A DNA stretch of 6,027 bases from Burkholderiales bacterium (GTDB lineage Bacteria > Pseudomonadota > Gammaproteobacteria > Burkholderiales > Usitatibacteraceae). Position numbers and translations under genes: made by a program. Each line of letters starts with the position of its first letter. Position 1 is the first letter of the stretch. Location: NCBI GenBank assembly GCA_025936275.1, contig JAICTR010000189.1, positions 1-6,027 on the forward strand, in the 5' to 3' direction. The notes under the pieces were generated by a model. That model was not told the DNA's origin and made no database searches. It worked only from the letters and a program-made list of their open reading frames with translations. Positions 1 to 5,917 of this stretch are shown here, in pieces.

Positions 1-700
1 CGCGCAGGCGTGCGACCTCCTCGGCCACGTGGCGCACGTACGCCGGCTCGTTGGTCTTGCCGCGGTGCGGGACCGGCGCGAGGAACGGCGAATCGGTCTC
101 GGCCAGCATGCGCTCGAGCGGCACGCGCGTCGCCACCTCGCGCAGCGCCTGCGCATTCTTGAAGGTGACGATGCCCGAGAAGGAGATGCGAAAGCCCATC
201 GCCATCGCCGCCTCGGCGACTTCCCAGCTCTCGGTGAAGCAATGCATCACGCCCCCCACCTCGTGCGCGCGCTCCTCTTCCATGATGGCGAGCGTGTCCG
301 CGGCGGCGGCGCGGGTGTGGATCACGAGCGGCTTCGCGCAGGCGCGCGCGGCGCGGATGTGCGTGCGGAAGCGCTCGCGCTGCCAGCCGGTGTCCCCCTC
401 GACGCGGAAGTAATCGAGGCCGGTCTCGCCGATCGCGACCACCTTGTCGTCCTGCGCCATCCGGAGCAGCTCCTCGAGCCCGACCTCGCGCCCGTCGCGG
501 CGCTCGTCGGGATGCACTCCGGCGGAGCACCACACGTTGGGGAGCGAGCGTGCGACCTCGCGCACGGCGGGGAACGTCTCGAGCGTGGTGCTGATGGTGA
601 GCGCGTAATCGACGCCCGCCTGCGCCATGCGGCGCACCACCCCGTCGAGGTCCGCGCGCAGCTCGGGGAAGTCGAGATGGCAGTGCGAATCGACCAGCAT
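1..700 (-). CDS. ycfH: TatD-family metal-dependent deoxyribonuclease (YcfH type), 3' end cut by window edge
   Basis: TatD enzymes are TIM-barrel, divalent-metal DNases linked to DNA repair and turnover in the cytoplasm. The 233 visible codons carry the full metal-site set in order: HCH (H6, H8) in the N-terminal MLVDSHCHLD, GVHP (61-64), the IGETGLDYFR loop (E92), VIHTR (H128), MHCF (H153) and AETDSPFL (D203). The family is usually about 255-265 residues, so some 25 C-terminal residues lie beyond the left edge. I chose the ATG at 700-698 because family members typically begin at MLVDSHCHLD; an in-frame ATG at 709-707 would add only MGA. Neither start has a well-spaced ribosome binding site. 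In E. coli the homologue follows holB directly. Here it is separated from holB and pilZ by cfa and a divergent gene, so it must use its own promoter or distant read-through. Family assignment is very secure; in vivo substrate is not shown by sequence. Confidence 0.96.
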   Translation of the reverse strand, partial: MLVDSHCHLDFPELRADLDGVVRRMAQAGVDYALTISTTLETFPAVREVARSLPNVWCSAGVHPDERRDGREVGLEELLRMAQDDKVVAIGETGLDYFRVEGDTGWQRERFRTHIRAARACAKPLVIHTRAAAADTLAIMEEERAHEVGGVMHCFTESWEVAEAAMAMGFRISFSGIVTFKNAQALREVATRVPLERMLAETDSPFLAPVPHRGKTNEPAYVRHVAEEVARLR

Positions 701-705
701 GGCTC

Positions 706-729
706 CCATTCTACCGAGGGTAGGAATGG
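706..729. repeat. Inverted repeat overlapping the tatD start region
   Basis: The arms at 706-715 and 719-729 pair as a 10-bp stem with a single bulged G and a 3-base loop (GAG on the plus strand). On the tatD transcript the 3' arm contains the upstream ATG (709-707), and the stem ends six bases before the likely start at 700. It could be an operator between the divergent genes or an RNA hairpin that limits tatD initiation. There is no T-run, so a classical terminator is unlikely. The pairing is read directly; any role is inference. Confidence 0.5.
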
Positions 730-816
730 CCCCACACGCGATTCGGATGCGCGGCGATGCCGCGCGCCGCGCGCGCAACGGAAATTGGAGGGAACACCCG
801 AACGCTGGAGGTCACC
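710..816. promoter_or_regulatory. Divergent intergenic region between tatD and the secreted-protein gene
   Basis: These 107 bases separate two divergently transcribed genes and so should hold at least one promoter in each direction. I see no convincing -35/-10 pair on either strand. TAGAAT at 713-708 on the minus strand resembles a -10 box, but it overlaps the first tatD ATG and has no reasonable -35 at 17 bases. The region includes the inverted repeat at 706-729 and a GC-rich centre (about 750-778). Confidence 0.4.
807..811 (+). promoter_or_regulatory. Ribosome binding site for the secreted-protein gene
   Basis: GGAGG lies five bases before the ATG at 817. It decides the start over the in-frame upstream ATG at 757, which has no Shine-Dalgarno sequence and would bury the signal peptide behind 20 extra residues. 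Confidence 0.8.
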
Positions 817-1638
817 ATGAACCGTCAACTTACCCGGCTCGCCATCGCCGTCGCCGGAGCGCTCGCCGGCGCCTCCGCGCTCGCCGCGCATGCCGAGCAG
901 CGCGTGTACCGCATCGAGAGCGACTACGCGCACCGCGTGGCCCCCGTTCCCGAATGGAACCTCGCCGCGGGCGACGCGCTCTGCCGCCTCAACGTCTGGG
1001 TCGACGATCGCGCGCGCATCCGGCTGCACGGGGATCGCATCGAGGTCGAGACCGATTCCGGCAAGCGCAGCTACGACCAGGGGAGCGCCTGCACCCAGCC
1101 GCTGCCGGAGCATGCCGTCGACAACTTCCGCGTCGTGGTCGAGCATGGCCGCGGCACCGTGATGGAGGTGCGCTCGCCGGAGAGCCGCAACGGCTACAAG
1201 GGCTCGGTGAGCGTCGACGACCCGCAGGACGGAGGCGACACTTACCAGCTGGTGATGGCTTGGCACAACCCGGGCGCGATCGTGGGCGCCGTTCCCCCGC
1301 CCGTGATCGTCGGCAGCACCGCCGCGCCGGTTCTCGCGGACAACGCGCCGCTCGGCGATTACACCTACGTGGATGAAGTGCGCGCCTGCCAGGACAAGGT
1401 GCGTGCGGAGTTCCTGCAGAGGAACCGTGATGGCGACGCCTACATCACGTTCGACGGCACGCCGAGCACCGAGCACATCGTGGGCCTCGCGCGCAGCCAC
1501 ATCCACGGCGATGCCTGGGCACGCAACCGCACGGAAGACCGTCGCATCCGCTACCGCTGCACGCTCGACAACCAGGAGCAGCGCGTGCTCTCGGCGAGCT
1601 ACGACCTGCGCGGCCCGCGCGTCTCGTCGTTGCAGTAG
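817..1638 (+). CDS. Secreted two-domain protein of unassigned family
   Basis: I do not recognise a named family. The 273-residue product starts with a clear Sec signal peptide: basic MNRQLTR, a hydrophobic stretch (8-23) and a likely signal peptidase I site after AHA (26). A periplasmic or secreted location is therefore likely. Two parts follow. Residues 27-152 look beta-rich and hold C56 and C92, the latter in a DQGSACTQPLP segment. An Ala/Pro/Val-rich linker (about 153-183) leads to a C-terminal part (184-265) with C191 in ACQDKVRAEF and C248 in YRCTL. One cysteine pair per part suggests one disulfide in each. The C-terminal ACQ...YxCTxD pattern resembles a domain I recall from other proteobacterial exported hypothetical proteins, but I cannot name it. 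No catalytic motif, lipobox or membrane anchor is seen. It is divergent from tatD and convergent with cfa. The gene is well supported; its function is unknown. Confidence 0.88.
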   Translation: MNRQLTRLAIAVAGALAGASALAAHAEQRVYRIESDYAHRVAPVPEWNLAAGDALCRLNVWVDDRARIRLHGDRIEVETDSGKRSYDQGSACTQPLPEHAVDNFRVVVEHGRGTVMEVRSPESRNGYKGSVSVDDPQDGGDTYQLVMAWHNPGAIVGAVPPPVIVGSTAAPVLADNAPLGDYTYVDEVRACQDKVRAEFLQRNRDGDAYITFDGTPSTEHIVGLARSHIHGDAWARNRTEDRRIRYRCTLDNQEQRVLSASYDLRGPRVSSLQ

Positions 1639-1649
1639 CCCCTAGCTGC
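1632..1649. repeat. Inverted repeat spanning the two convergent stop codons
   Basis: Bases 1632-1638 pair with 1642-1649 to give a 7-bp stem with one bulged G (1645) and a CCC loop. The two facing TAG codons (1636-1638 plus; 1644-1642 minus) pair with each other in the stem core. There is no T-run on either side, so it is at best a weak bidirectional terminator, and it may be coincidental. Confidence 0.35.
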
Positions 1650-2847
1650 GGTAGAGCCAGTCCCGGGTGAGCGGCAGCGCCGTGCGCCCGGGGCGGGTGC
1701 GCTTGGAGGCGAGCACCTGGTGGATCGAGATCCATCCCTGCTCGAAGCCGTAGGCGCAGCCCGCGAGGTACACGCGCCAGATGCGGGCGGTGCGCTCGTT
1801 GGCCGCCGCGACCGCCTGGGGCAGCACGCGCTCGAAGTTCGCGCTCCAGTGCGCACAGGTCTTCGCGTAATGCGGGCGCAGGCATTCGACGTCGTGCACC
1901 TCGAGGTCCGCCGCGCTCATGTCGTGGACCGCGCGGTGCAGGTGCGGAAGCTCCCCGCGCGGGAACACGTAGCGGCCGATGAATTCCCCCGCGCCCATCC
2001 CCACGGCGCGATTCTCCACGTCGGTGGAGGTGATGCCGTGGTTCATGAAGAGCCCCTTCTCGCGCAAGAGGCGGCGCACGACGCCGAAGTACGTGGCCAG
2101 GTTCTTGAGGCCGACGTGCTCGAACATGCCGACGCTCGCGATCTTGTCGTACACGTCCTCCCCGGGCACTTCGCGGTAATCCTGCAGCAGCACGCGGCAG
2201 CGATCCTGCAGCCCCGCGGCACGGATGCGTTCGTTGGCGAGGCGGAACTGGTTCTCGGAGAGCGTGATGCCGGTCGCATCCACGCCGTACTTCTCCGCGG
2301 CGCGGATCACGAGCGCGCCCCAGCCGCAGCCGATGTCGAGGAGCTTCTCGCCCGGCTTGAGCATGAGCTTGGTGCAGATGTGGTCGAGCTTCTGCAGCTG
2401 CGCCTGCTCGAGCGTATCGTCCTCGCGCTTGAAGTACGCGCACGAATAGACCATGCGCGGGTCGAGCCACAGCGCATAGAACTCGTTCGAGACGTCGTAG
2501 TGGTAGCCGATCGCCTCGCGGTCGTCGCGCTTGGTGTGGCGCGAAGGTCCGGAGCGCGAGTCGAAGAGCGGCTTCGGGCCGGAGCGCGAGATCGCCTCGG
2601 CGCTGCGGATCGCCGCGTTGAGGTCGCCCTCCAGGTCCGCGTATCCGTCGATGTACGCCTCGGCGAGCGAGAGCAAGCTCGGCTTCATGAAGGCGGAGGC
2701 GGCGCGCGTGCCCTTGAGCCGCACCGTGACCTCGGGCTCGTCGGAGAACGCGACCTCGCGTCCGTCCCACAGCACCAGGCGCACCGGCGCGTGGACGTTC
2801 TTCCTCAGGTTCGAAAGCGCATGCTCGAGCGGTCTTTCCCAGAACAC
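1642..2847 (-). CDS. cfa: Cyclopropane-fatty-acyl-phospholipid synthase family methyltransferase
   Basis: CFA synthases transfer a methylene group from S-adenosylmethionine to the double bond of unsaturated acyl chains in membrane phospholipids, acting at the cytoplasmic membrane surface. The 401-residue product has a Cfa-type N-terminal region (about 1-110) and then the SAM-dependent methyltransferase fold: YHYDVSNEFYALWLD (115-129), YSCAYF with C136, the SAM loop DIGCGWG (171-177), GITLSENQ (193-200), MFEHVG with E243, H270 and Y327. By my alignment from memory, C136, E243, H270 and Y327 match the E. coli bicarbonate and active-site residues C139, E239, H266 and Y317. The C-terminal QGWISIHQVLASKR (370-383) is also Cfa-like. 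The start is GTG, seven bases after AGGAGG. It lies 52 bases downstream of pilZ, behind a terminator-like hairpin, and may have its own promoter although I cannot point to one. A related SAM-dependent lipid methyltransferase is the alternative. Confidence 0.93.
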   Translation of the reverse strand: MFWERPLEHALSNLRKNVHAPVRLVLWDGREVAFSDEPEVTVRLKGTRAASAFMKPSLLSLAEAYIDGYADLEGDLNAAIRSAEAISRSGPKPLFDSRSGPSRHTKRDDREAIGYHYDVSNEFYALWLDPRMVYSCAYFKREDDTLEQAQLQKLDHICTKLMLKPGEKLLDIGCGWGALVIRAAEKYGVDATGITLSENQFRLANERIRAAGLQDRCRVLLQDYREVPGEDVYDKIASVGMFEHVGLKNLATYFGVVRRLLREKGLFMNHGITSTDVENRAVGMGAGEFIGRYVFPRGELPHLHRAVHDMSAADLEVHDVECLRPHYAKTCAHWSANFERVLPQAVAAANERTARIWRVYLAGCAYGFEQGWISIHQVLASKRTRPGRTALPLTRDWLYRS

Positions 2848-2854
2848 TGGCGTT

Positions 2855-2860
2855 CCTCCT
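2855..2860 (-). promoter_or_regulatory. Strong ribosome binding site for cfa
   Basis: AGGAGG on the minus strand is spaced seven bases from the GTG at 2847-2845. This is the strongest ribosome binding site on the minus strand here and fixes the GTG as the cfa start. It suggests that cfa is translated independently of pilZ. Confidence 0.85.
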
Positions 2861-2877
2861 CGGTGGAGTCGGAAAGG

Positions 2878-2896
2878 CGCCCGGAGGCGCCGGGCG
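2878..2896 (-). terminator. Terminator-like hairpin after pilZ
   Basis: Three bases past the pilZ stop, the minus-strand transcript can form a 7-bp all-GC stem (CGCCCGG with CCGGGCG) closing a 5-base loop. It is followed by CCTTTCC, and the flanking GGAA and TTCC could extend the stem past a small bulge. There is no true U-tract, so it may be an inefficient terminator or an attenuator ahead of cfa. The stem is seen directly; termination is inferred. Confidence 0.45.
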
Positions 2897-2899
2897 TTC

Positions 2900-3271
2900 C
2901 TAGATCGTGTGCGTGGGGCGGGACGACTGCAGGGCGCCCGCGAGCAGGCCTTCGACTTTCTTGCGCAGCTCGCGCGTCACCTCGCCATCGTGCAACTGCA
3001 CGCCGATCCCCTGGGGGCGGTTGCCCGCGCTGTGCGCCGGATTGATCCACGCGACGCTGCCTTGCAGCGGGATCTTGTTCGGGTCGTCGAGCAGCGTGAG
3101 CAGGATCAGCACTTCCTCGCCCAGCGAATGGGACCGGTTGCTGGGCAAAAAGATTCCACCGTGCTTGATGAGCGGCATCCATGCCGCGTACAGCGCGGAC
3201 TTGGAACGGATCACGAGGGTGAACACCCCCGGGCGGTTCACGACGGATTCGGCGGCGGCGACTTCGCTCAT
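2900..3271 (-). CDS. pilZ: PilZ-domain type IV pilus biogenesis protein
   Basis: This 123-residue single-domain protein closely resembles the original PilZ of type IV pilus systems, which acts in the cytoplasm with the assembly ATPase PilB and, where present, FimX. Recognisable segments are TLVIRSKSALYAAWMPLIKHGG (18-39), EEVLILLTLLDDPNKIP (52-68), GSVAWINP (71-78), GNRPQGIGVQL (83-93) and the C-terminal SRPTHTI. The RxxxR and (D/N)xSxxG motifs that bind c-di-GMP in other PilZ-domain proteins are absent: the loop reads HGGIFLPSN. This is known for the founding PilZ class and argues against direct c-di-GMP sensing. The ATG overlaps the holB stop (ATGA), so translation is probably coupled; GAGG only two bases before the ATG is too close to be a good ribosome binding site. 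The position after holB is usual in beta- and gammaproteobacteria with type IV pili. No other pilus gene is in the window. Confidence 0.94.
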   Translation of the reverse strand: MSEVAAAESVVNRPGVFTLVIRSKSALYAAWMPLIKHGGIFLPSNRSHSLGEEVLILLTLLDDPNKIPLQGSVAWINPAHSAGNRPQGIGVQLHDGEVTRELRKKVEGLLAGALQSSRPTHTI

Positions 3272-4284
3272 GGCCTCGATCCCATGGTGGCTCGATTGTA
3301 GGCCATCAGCAGGTGCTCGGCCAGCAGCCGCGGATTGAGCGGATGCGCCGCGAGGCGCCGCGCCTGCGTGAGCTCGCGATCGAGCGCGAAGAGCGCATCG
3401 AGGTCGGCGGAGCGCTGGCGCGCATCGAGCGCCGCCGCGAGATCGGCATGGTGGCGGGCCTTGCCGGCGAGGCGCACGCGCAGCAGGTCCTGCACCCACG
3501 TCTGCATGCAGGAGACGAGGCGCTCCACCGCGCCGCGATCGACCGAGGCGGCGAACGCGAGCGCATCGGCGCCGCCGGGCTTCGCGAGCTCGGCGAGGAG
3601 CTTGCGGCGGAACTGCGCTTCATCGGGCTCGGCCAGCCGCTGCGCGAGGAGCGGTGCGCCGCCCGCCATCGCGAGCAGCCGCTCGCCCTCGGCGATGCCG
3701 TTCGCGCGCAGCCACGCGAGCGCCGCATCGCGCGGCGGCATGGGCAGCGCCAGCAGGCGGCAGCGGCTGCGGATGGTGGCGAGGAGCCGCGCGGGCCGGT
3801 CGGAGGCGAGCACGATGAGGGTCGCGGGCGGCGGCTCCTCGAGGGTCTTCAAGAGGGCGTTGGCGGCCGCGGGATGCAGCGCCTCGGCCGGATGCAGCAG
3901 CAGCACGCGAAAGCCCGCGCGATGGGTGCTGAGCGAGATGAAGTCCGCGACCGCGCGCACCTGGTCCACCTTGATGACCAGGCTCTTCGCTTTTTCCGCC
4001 TTGCCGCCCTCGCCTTGCGCCTCGCTGTCGTCCTCCTCCGCCGCCTCGGGGACGATCTCGCGAATGTCCGGATGGTTGCCCTGCTCGAACCAGTGGCACG
4101 AGCCGCACTCGCCGCACGCGATGCCGCCGCGCGGCCGCTCGCAGAGCACCGAGGCACCGAGCGCGCGGATGAATTCGGTCTTGCCGATGCCCGCCGGCCC
4201 GTGCACGAGGATCGCGTGCGGGAGGTGCGCGCGATCGGCGGCGAGGCGCGCGAGCGCCGCTTCGTGCCAGGGCAACGGCTTCAC
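3268..4284 (-). CDS. holB: DNA polymerase III delta' subunit
   Basis: Delta' is the stator subunit of the clamp loader that places the beta sliding clamp on primed DNA. The 338-residue length matches the family (334 in E. coli). Domains in order: a RecA-like AAA+ core with the P-loop GPAGIGKT (29-36), a zinc module with C48, C57, C60 and C63, a Glu/Asp/Lys-rich insert (about 77-100), the conserved ANALLKTLEEPP (141-152), the SRC motif (173-175) that supplies the arginine finger, and a helical C-terminal collar (about 210-330). The P-loop looks intact, unlike E. coli delta', whereas the Walker B position reads LLLHPAEAL with no catalytic acidic pair. ATP binding without hydrolysis is therefore plausible. 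I chose the GTG start because it forms a GTGA overlap with the tmk stop and gives the expected N-terminus; there is no clear ribosome binding site, consistent with coupling. The 3' end overlaps the pilZ start. Confidence 0.96.
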   Translation of the reverse strand: MKPLPWHEAALARLAADRAHLPHAILVHGPAGIGKTEFIRALGASVLCERPRGGIACGECGSCHWFEQGNHPDIREIVPEAAEEDDSEAQGEGGKAEKAKSLVIKVDQVRAVADFISLSTHRAGFRVLLLHPAEALHPAAANALLKTLEEPPPATLIVLASDRPARLLATIRSRCRLLALPMPPRDAALAWLRANGIAEGERLLAMAGGAPLLAQRLAEPDEAQFRRKLLAELAKPGGADALAFAASVDRGAVERLVSCMQTWVQDLLRVRLAGKARHHADLAAALDARQRSADLDALFALDRELTQARRLAAHPLNPRLLAEHLLMAYNRATMGSRP

Positions 4285-4901
4285 GCGAGCGCCCCGCGCA
4301 ACGCGCTCGCGAGCCGCTCGCGCACCGCGCCGAGCTCTCCTCCCGCATCGATCACATGGATGCGCCGCGGATCGCGGCGGGCCCGCTCGAGGTAGGCCTC
4401 GCGCACGCGGCGGAAGAAGTCCGCGCGCTCGCGTTCGAACTTGTCGGCCGCTGCGCCGCGCGCCGCCTGGCGTTGGGCGGCGAGCGCCGGATCGAGGTCG
4501 AAGAGCAGCGTGGCATCGGGCTGCAGCGCCGGGTGCACCAGGCGCTCGAGCGCCTCGAACGCCGCCGGCTCGAGCCCACGCCCGCCGCATTGGTATGCGT
4601 ACGTCGAGTCGCTGAAGCGATCGCAGAGCACCCACGCGCCGGAGGCGAGCGCCGGCCCGATCACCGCGTCGATGTGCGCGCTTCGCGCCGCGAACATGGC
4701 GAGCGCCTCGGCGAGCGCGGAGGCCGGATGGTGCAGCACCGCCGCGCGCAATCCCTCTCCGAACGGGGTGCCGCCCGGCTCGCGTGTCACCACGATGTTC
4801 GCGCAACGCTCGCGCAGCCGATCGCGCAGGAACTCCACGTGCGAGGACTTGCCCGCCCCGTCGATGCCTTCCAGCGTGATGAACCGTCCGCGTGCCGTCA
4901 T
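4281..4901 (-). CDS. tmk: Thymidylate kinase (dTMP kinase)
   Basis: Tmk phosphorylates dTMP to dTDP with ATP, the last specific step before dTTP for DNA synthesis. The 206-residue protein shows RFITLEGIDGAGKS with the P-loop at 12-19, TREPGGTP (39-46), DRFSDSTYAYQ (94-104, the dTMP-binding DRxxxSxxAYQ signature), LFDLDP (133-138) and an arginine-containing LID region (about 142-158). Length and motifs are complete. The preferred start is the ATG at 4901-4899, giving the usual short MxxRGRFITLEG N-terminus with a weak GGGA ahead of it. An in-frame GTG at 4925-4923 would form a GTGA overlap with the mltG stop and add eight residues, but it has no ribosome binding site. The gene ends in a GTGA overlap with holB, its near-universal partner in this neighbourhood. 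Confidence 0.97.
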   Translation of the reverse strand: MTARGRFITLEGIDGAGKSSHVEFLRDRLRERCANIVVTREPGGTPFGEGLRAAVLHHPASALAEALAMFAARSAHIDAVIGPALASGAWVLCDRFSDSTYAYQCGGRGLEPAAFEALERLVHPALQPDATLLFDLDPALAAQRQAARGAAADKFERERADFFRRVREAYLERARRDPRRIHVIDAGGELGAVRERLASALRGALA

Positions 4902-4921
4902 GTTCCCGCCGAGTCGCGCCG

Positions 4922-5917
4922 TCACGAGGGCGCGCGATGCAGCTGGTATCTTGCCACCGCGCGGTTGTGCTGCTCGAGCGTGCGCGAGAACTCGTGCGAG
5001 CCGTCGCCGCGCGCGACGAAGTACAGGTACTCGCTCGCGGCGGGATGCACCACCGCGCGCAGCGCCTCCTCGCCCGGCATCGCGATCGGCGTGGGCGGAA
5101 GCCCCGCACGCGTATACGTGTTCCAGGGCGTGTCCTCCTCGAGGTCCTTGCGCCGGATGTTGCCGTCGTAGCGGCTGCCCATGCCGTAGATCACCGTGGG
5201 ATCGGTCTGCAGGCGCATGCCGCGGCGCAGGCGGTTCAGGAACACCGAGGCGATGAGCGGCCGCTCCGCCGGGACCGCGGTCTCCTTCTCCACGATCGAG
5301 GCGAGGATCAGCGCATCGTAGGGTGTGGCGAGCGGCAGGTCCGCGTCGCGCTCCTTCCACGCCGCGTCGAGGCGGCGTGCCATGGCGAGATGCGCGCGGC
5401 GCAGGATCTCCACGTCGCTCGAGCCGGGGGAGAAGCGGTAGGTGTCGGGAAAGAACCAGCCCTCGAGCGAGCGGTCCTCGATGCCCAACGCGGCGCGGAC
5501 CTGCGCCTCGTCCTTGCCGGCGAGCGTGTGCCGCACCCGCGGGTTGGCGGCGAGCTGTGCCAGCCACTGGCGGAACGTGGTGCCCTCGACGAAGAGGATC
5601 GGCACCAGCATCACGTCGCCGCGCGCGAGCTTGTCGAGGAGCGCCAGCGGCGTCACCGGCGCATCGAGCCGATAGGTGCCGGCGCGGATCGAGCCCGCCT
5701 TGCCGAGCGAGCGCCCGAGGATCCAGAAGCTCTCGGCCTCGGGGAAGACGCCTTGCGACGCGAGCTCGCGCGCGACGCCCTTGAGGCTCGCCCCGGGACG
5801 GACGGTGAATTCGTACGGAACGGCGGGAAGGGCGAGCGGCCGATGCGCGAACCAGGCGAGCCAGCCGACGCCGGCGGCCGCGGCGAGGAGCGCGAGGAGG
5901 AACGCCGCGCGCAGCAC
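4922..5917 (-). CDS. mltG: Endolytic murein transglycosylase MltG (YceG-like)
   Basis: MltG is an inner-membrane lytic transglycosylase that cuts nascent glycan strands and acts as a terminase of peptidoglycan polymerisation. The 331-residue product has one N-terminal transmembrane segment (about 3-23) with the rest periplasmic, a LysM-like region (about 35-100), FVEGTTFRQWL (109-119), EGWFFPDTYRF (152-162), the catalytic block ILASIVEKET (204-213), which contains the family's catalytic glutamate, MRLQTDPTVIYG (234-245), and a C-terminal AMPGEEALRAVVHPA...YLYFVARGDGSHEFS region. The start is a GTG immediately after a strong hairpin, with no visible Shine-Dalgarno sequence. No start codon lies upstream in frame before the fabF stop, and later candidates would damage the membrane segment. 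It is 28 bases downstream of fabF, with no pabC between, and 20 bases upstream of tmk. Confidence 0.96.
   Translation of the reverse strand: MLRAAFLLALLAAAAGVGWLAWFAHRPLALPAVPYEFTVRPGASLKGVARELASQGVFPEAESFWILGRSLGKAGSIRAGTYRLDAPVTPLALLDKLARGDVMLVPILFVEGTTFRQWLAQLAANPRVRHTLAGKDEAQVRAALGIEDRSLEGWFFPDTYRFSPGSSDVEILRRAHLAMARRLDAAWKERDADLPLATPYDALILASIVEKETAVPAERPLIASVFLNRLRRGMRLQTDPTVIYGMGSRYDGNIRRKDLEEDTPWNTYTRAGLPPTPIAMPGEEALRAVVHPAASEYLYFVARGDGSHEFSRTLEQHNRAVARYQLHRAPS

Noticed and set aside
708..713. TAGAAT on the minus strand as a tatD -10 box
   Set aside because: There is no acceptable -35 at the right distance, and it overlaps the first tatD ATG, so it is more likely chance.
757..816. Upstream ATG extension of the secreted-protein gene
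   Set aside because: It has no ribosome binding site and puts 20 residues ahead of an otherwise ideal signal peptide; GGAGG precedes the ATG at 817 instead.
1426..1449. NRDGDAYITFD in the secreted protein as a possible EF-hand or dockerin calcium loop
   Set aside because: Only a short D-x-D-like stretch matches; the remaining loop ligands and flanking helices do not, and there is no second copy.
322..1506. A 394-codon minus-strand open frame across the tatD and secreted-protein genes
   Set aside because: It runs antisense to the signal-peptide gene and out of frame through tatD, whose correct frame carries every metal ligand.
1445..2770. A 441-codon open frame on the minus strand in another frame of cfa
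   Set aside because: It is an out-of-frame reading of cfa, rich in Arg/Ala/Gly, and the true frame holds all Cfa motifs.
1720..3045. A 441-codon open frame on the plus strand opposite cfa and part of pilZ
   Set aside because: It lies antisense to two well-supported genes, its product is a low-complexity Arg/Ala/Val/Glu/His mix with no motif, and long stop-free antisense frames are expected at this GC content.
3313..4395. A 360-codon open frame on the plus strand opposite holB
   Set aside because: It is antisense to holB, Arg/Glu/Ala-rich, and shows no motif or ribosome binding site.
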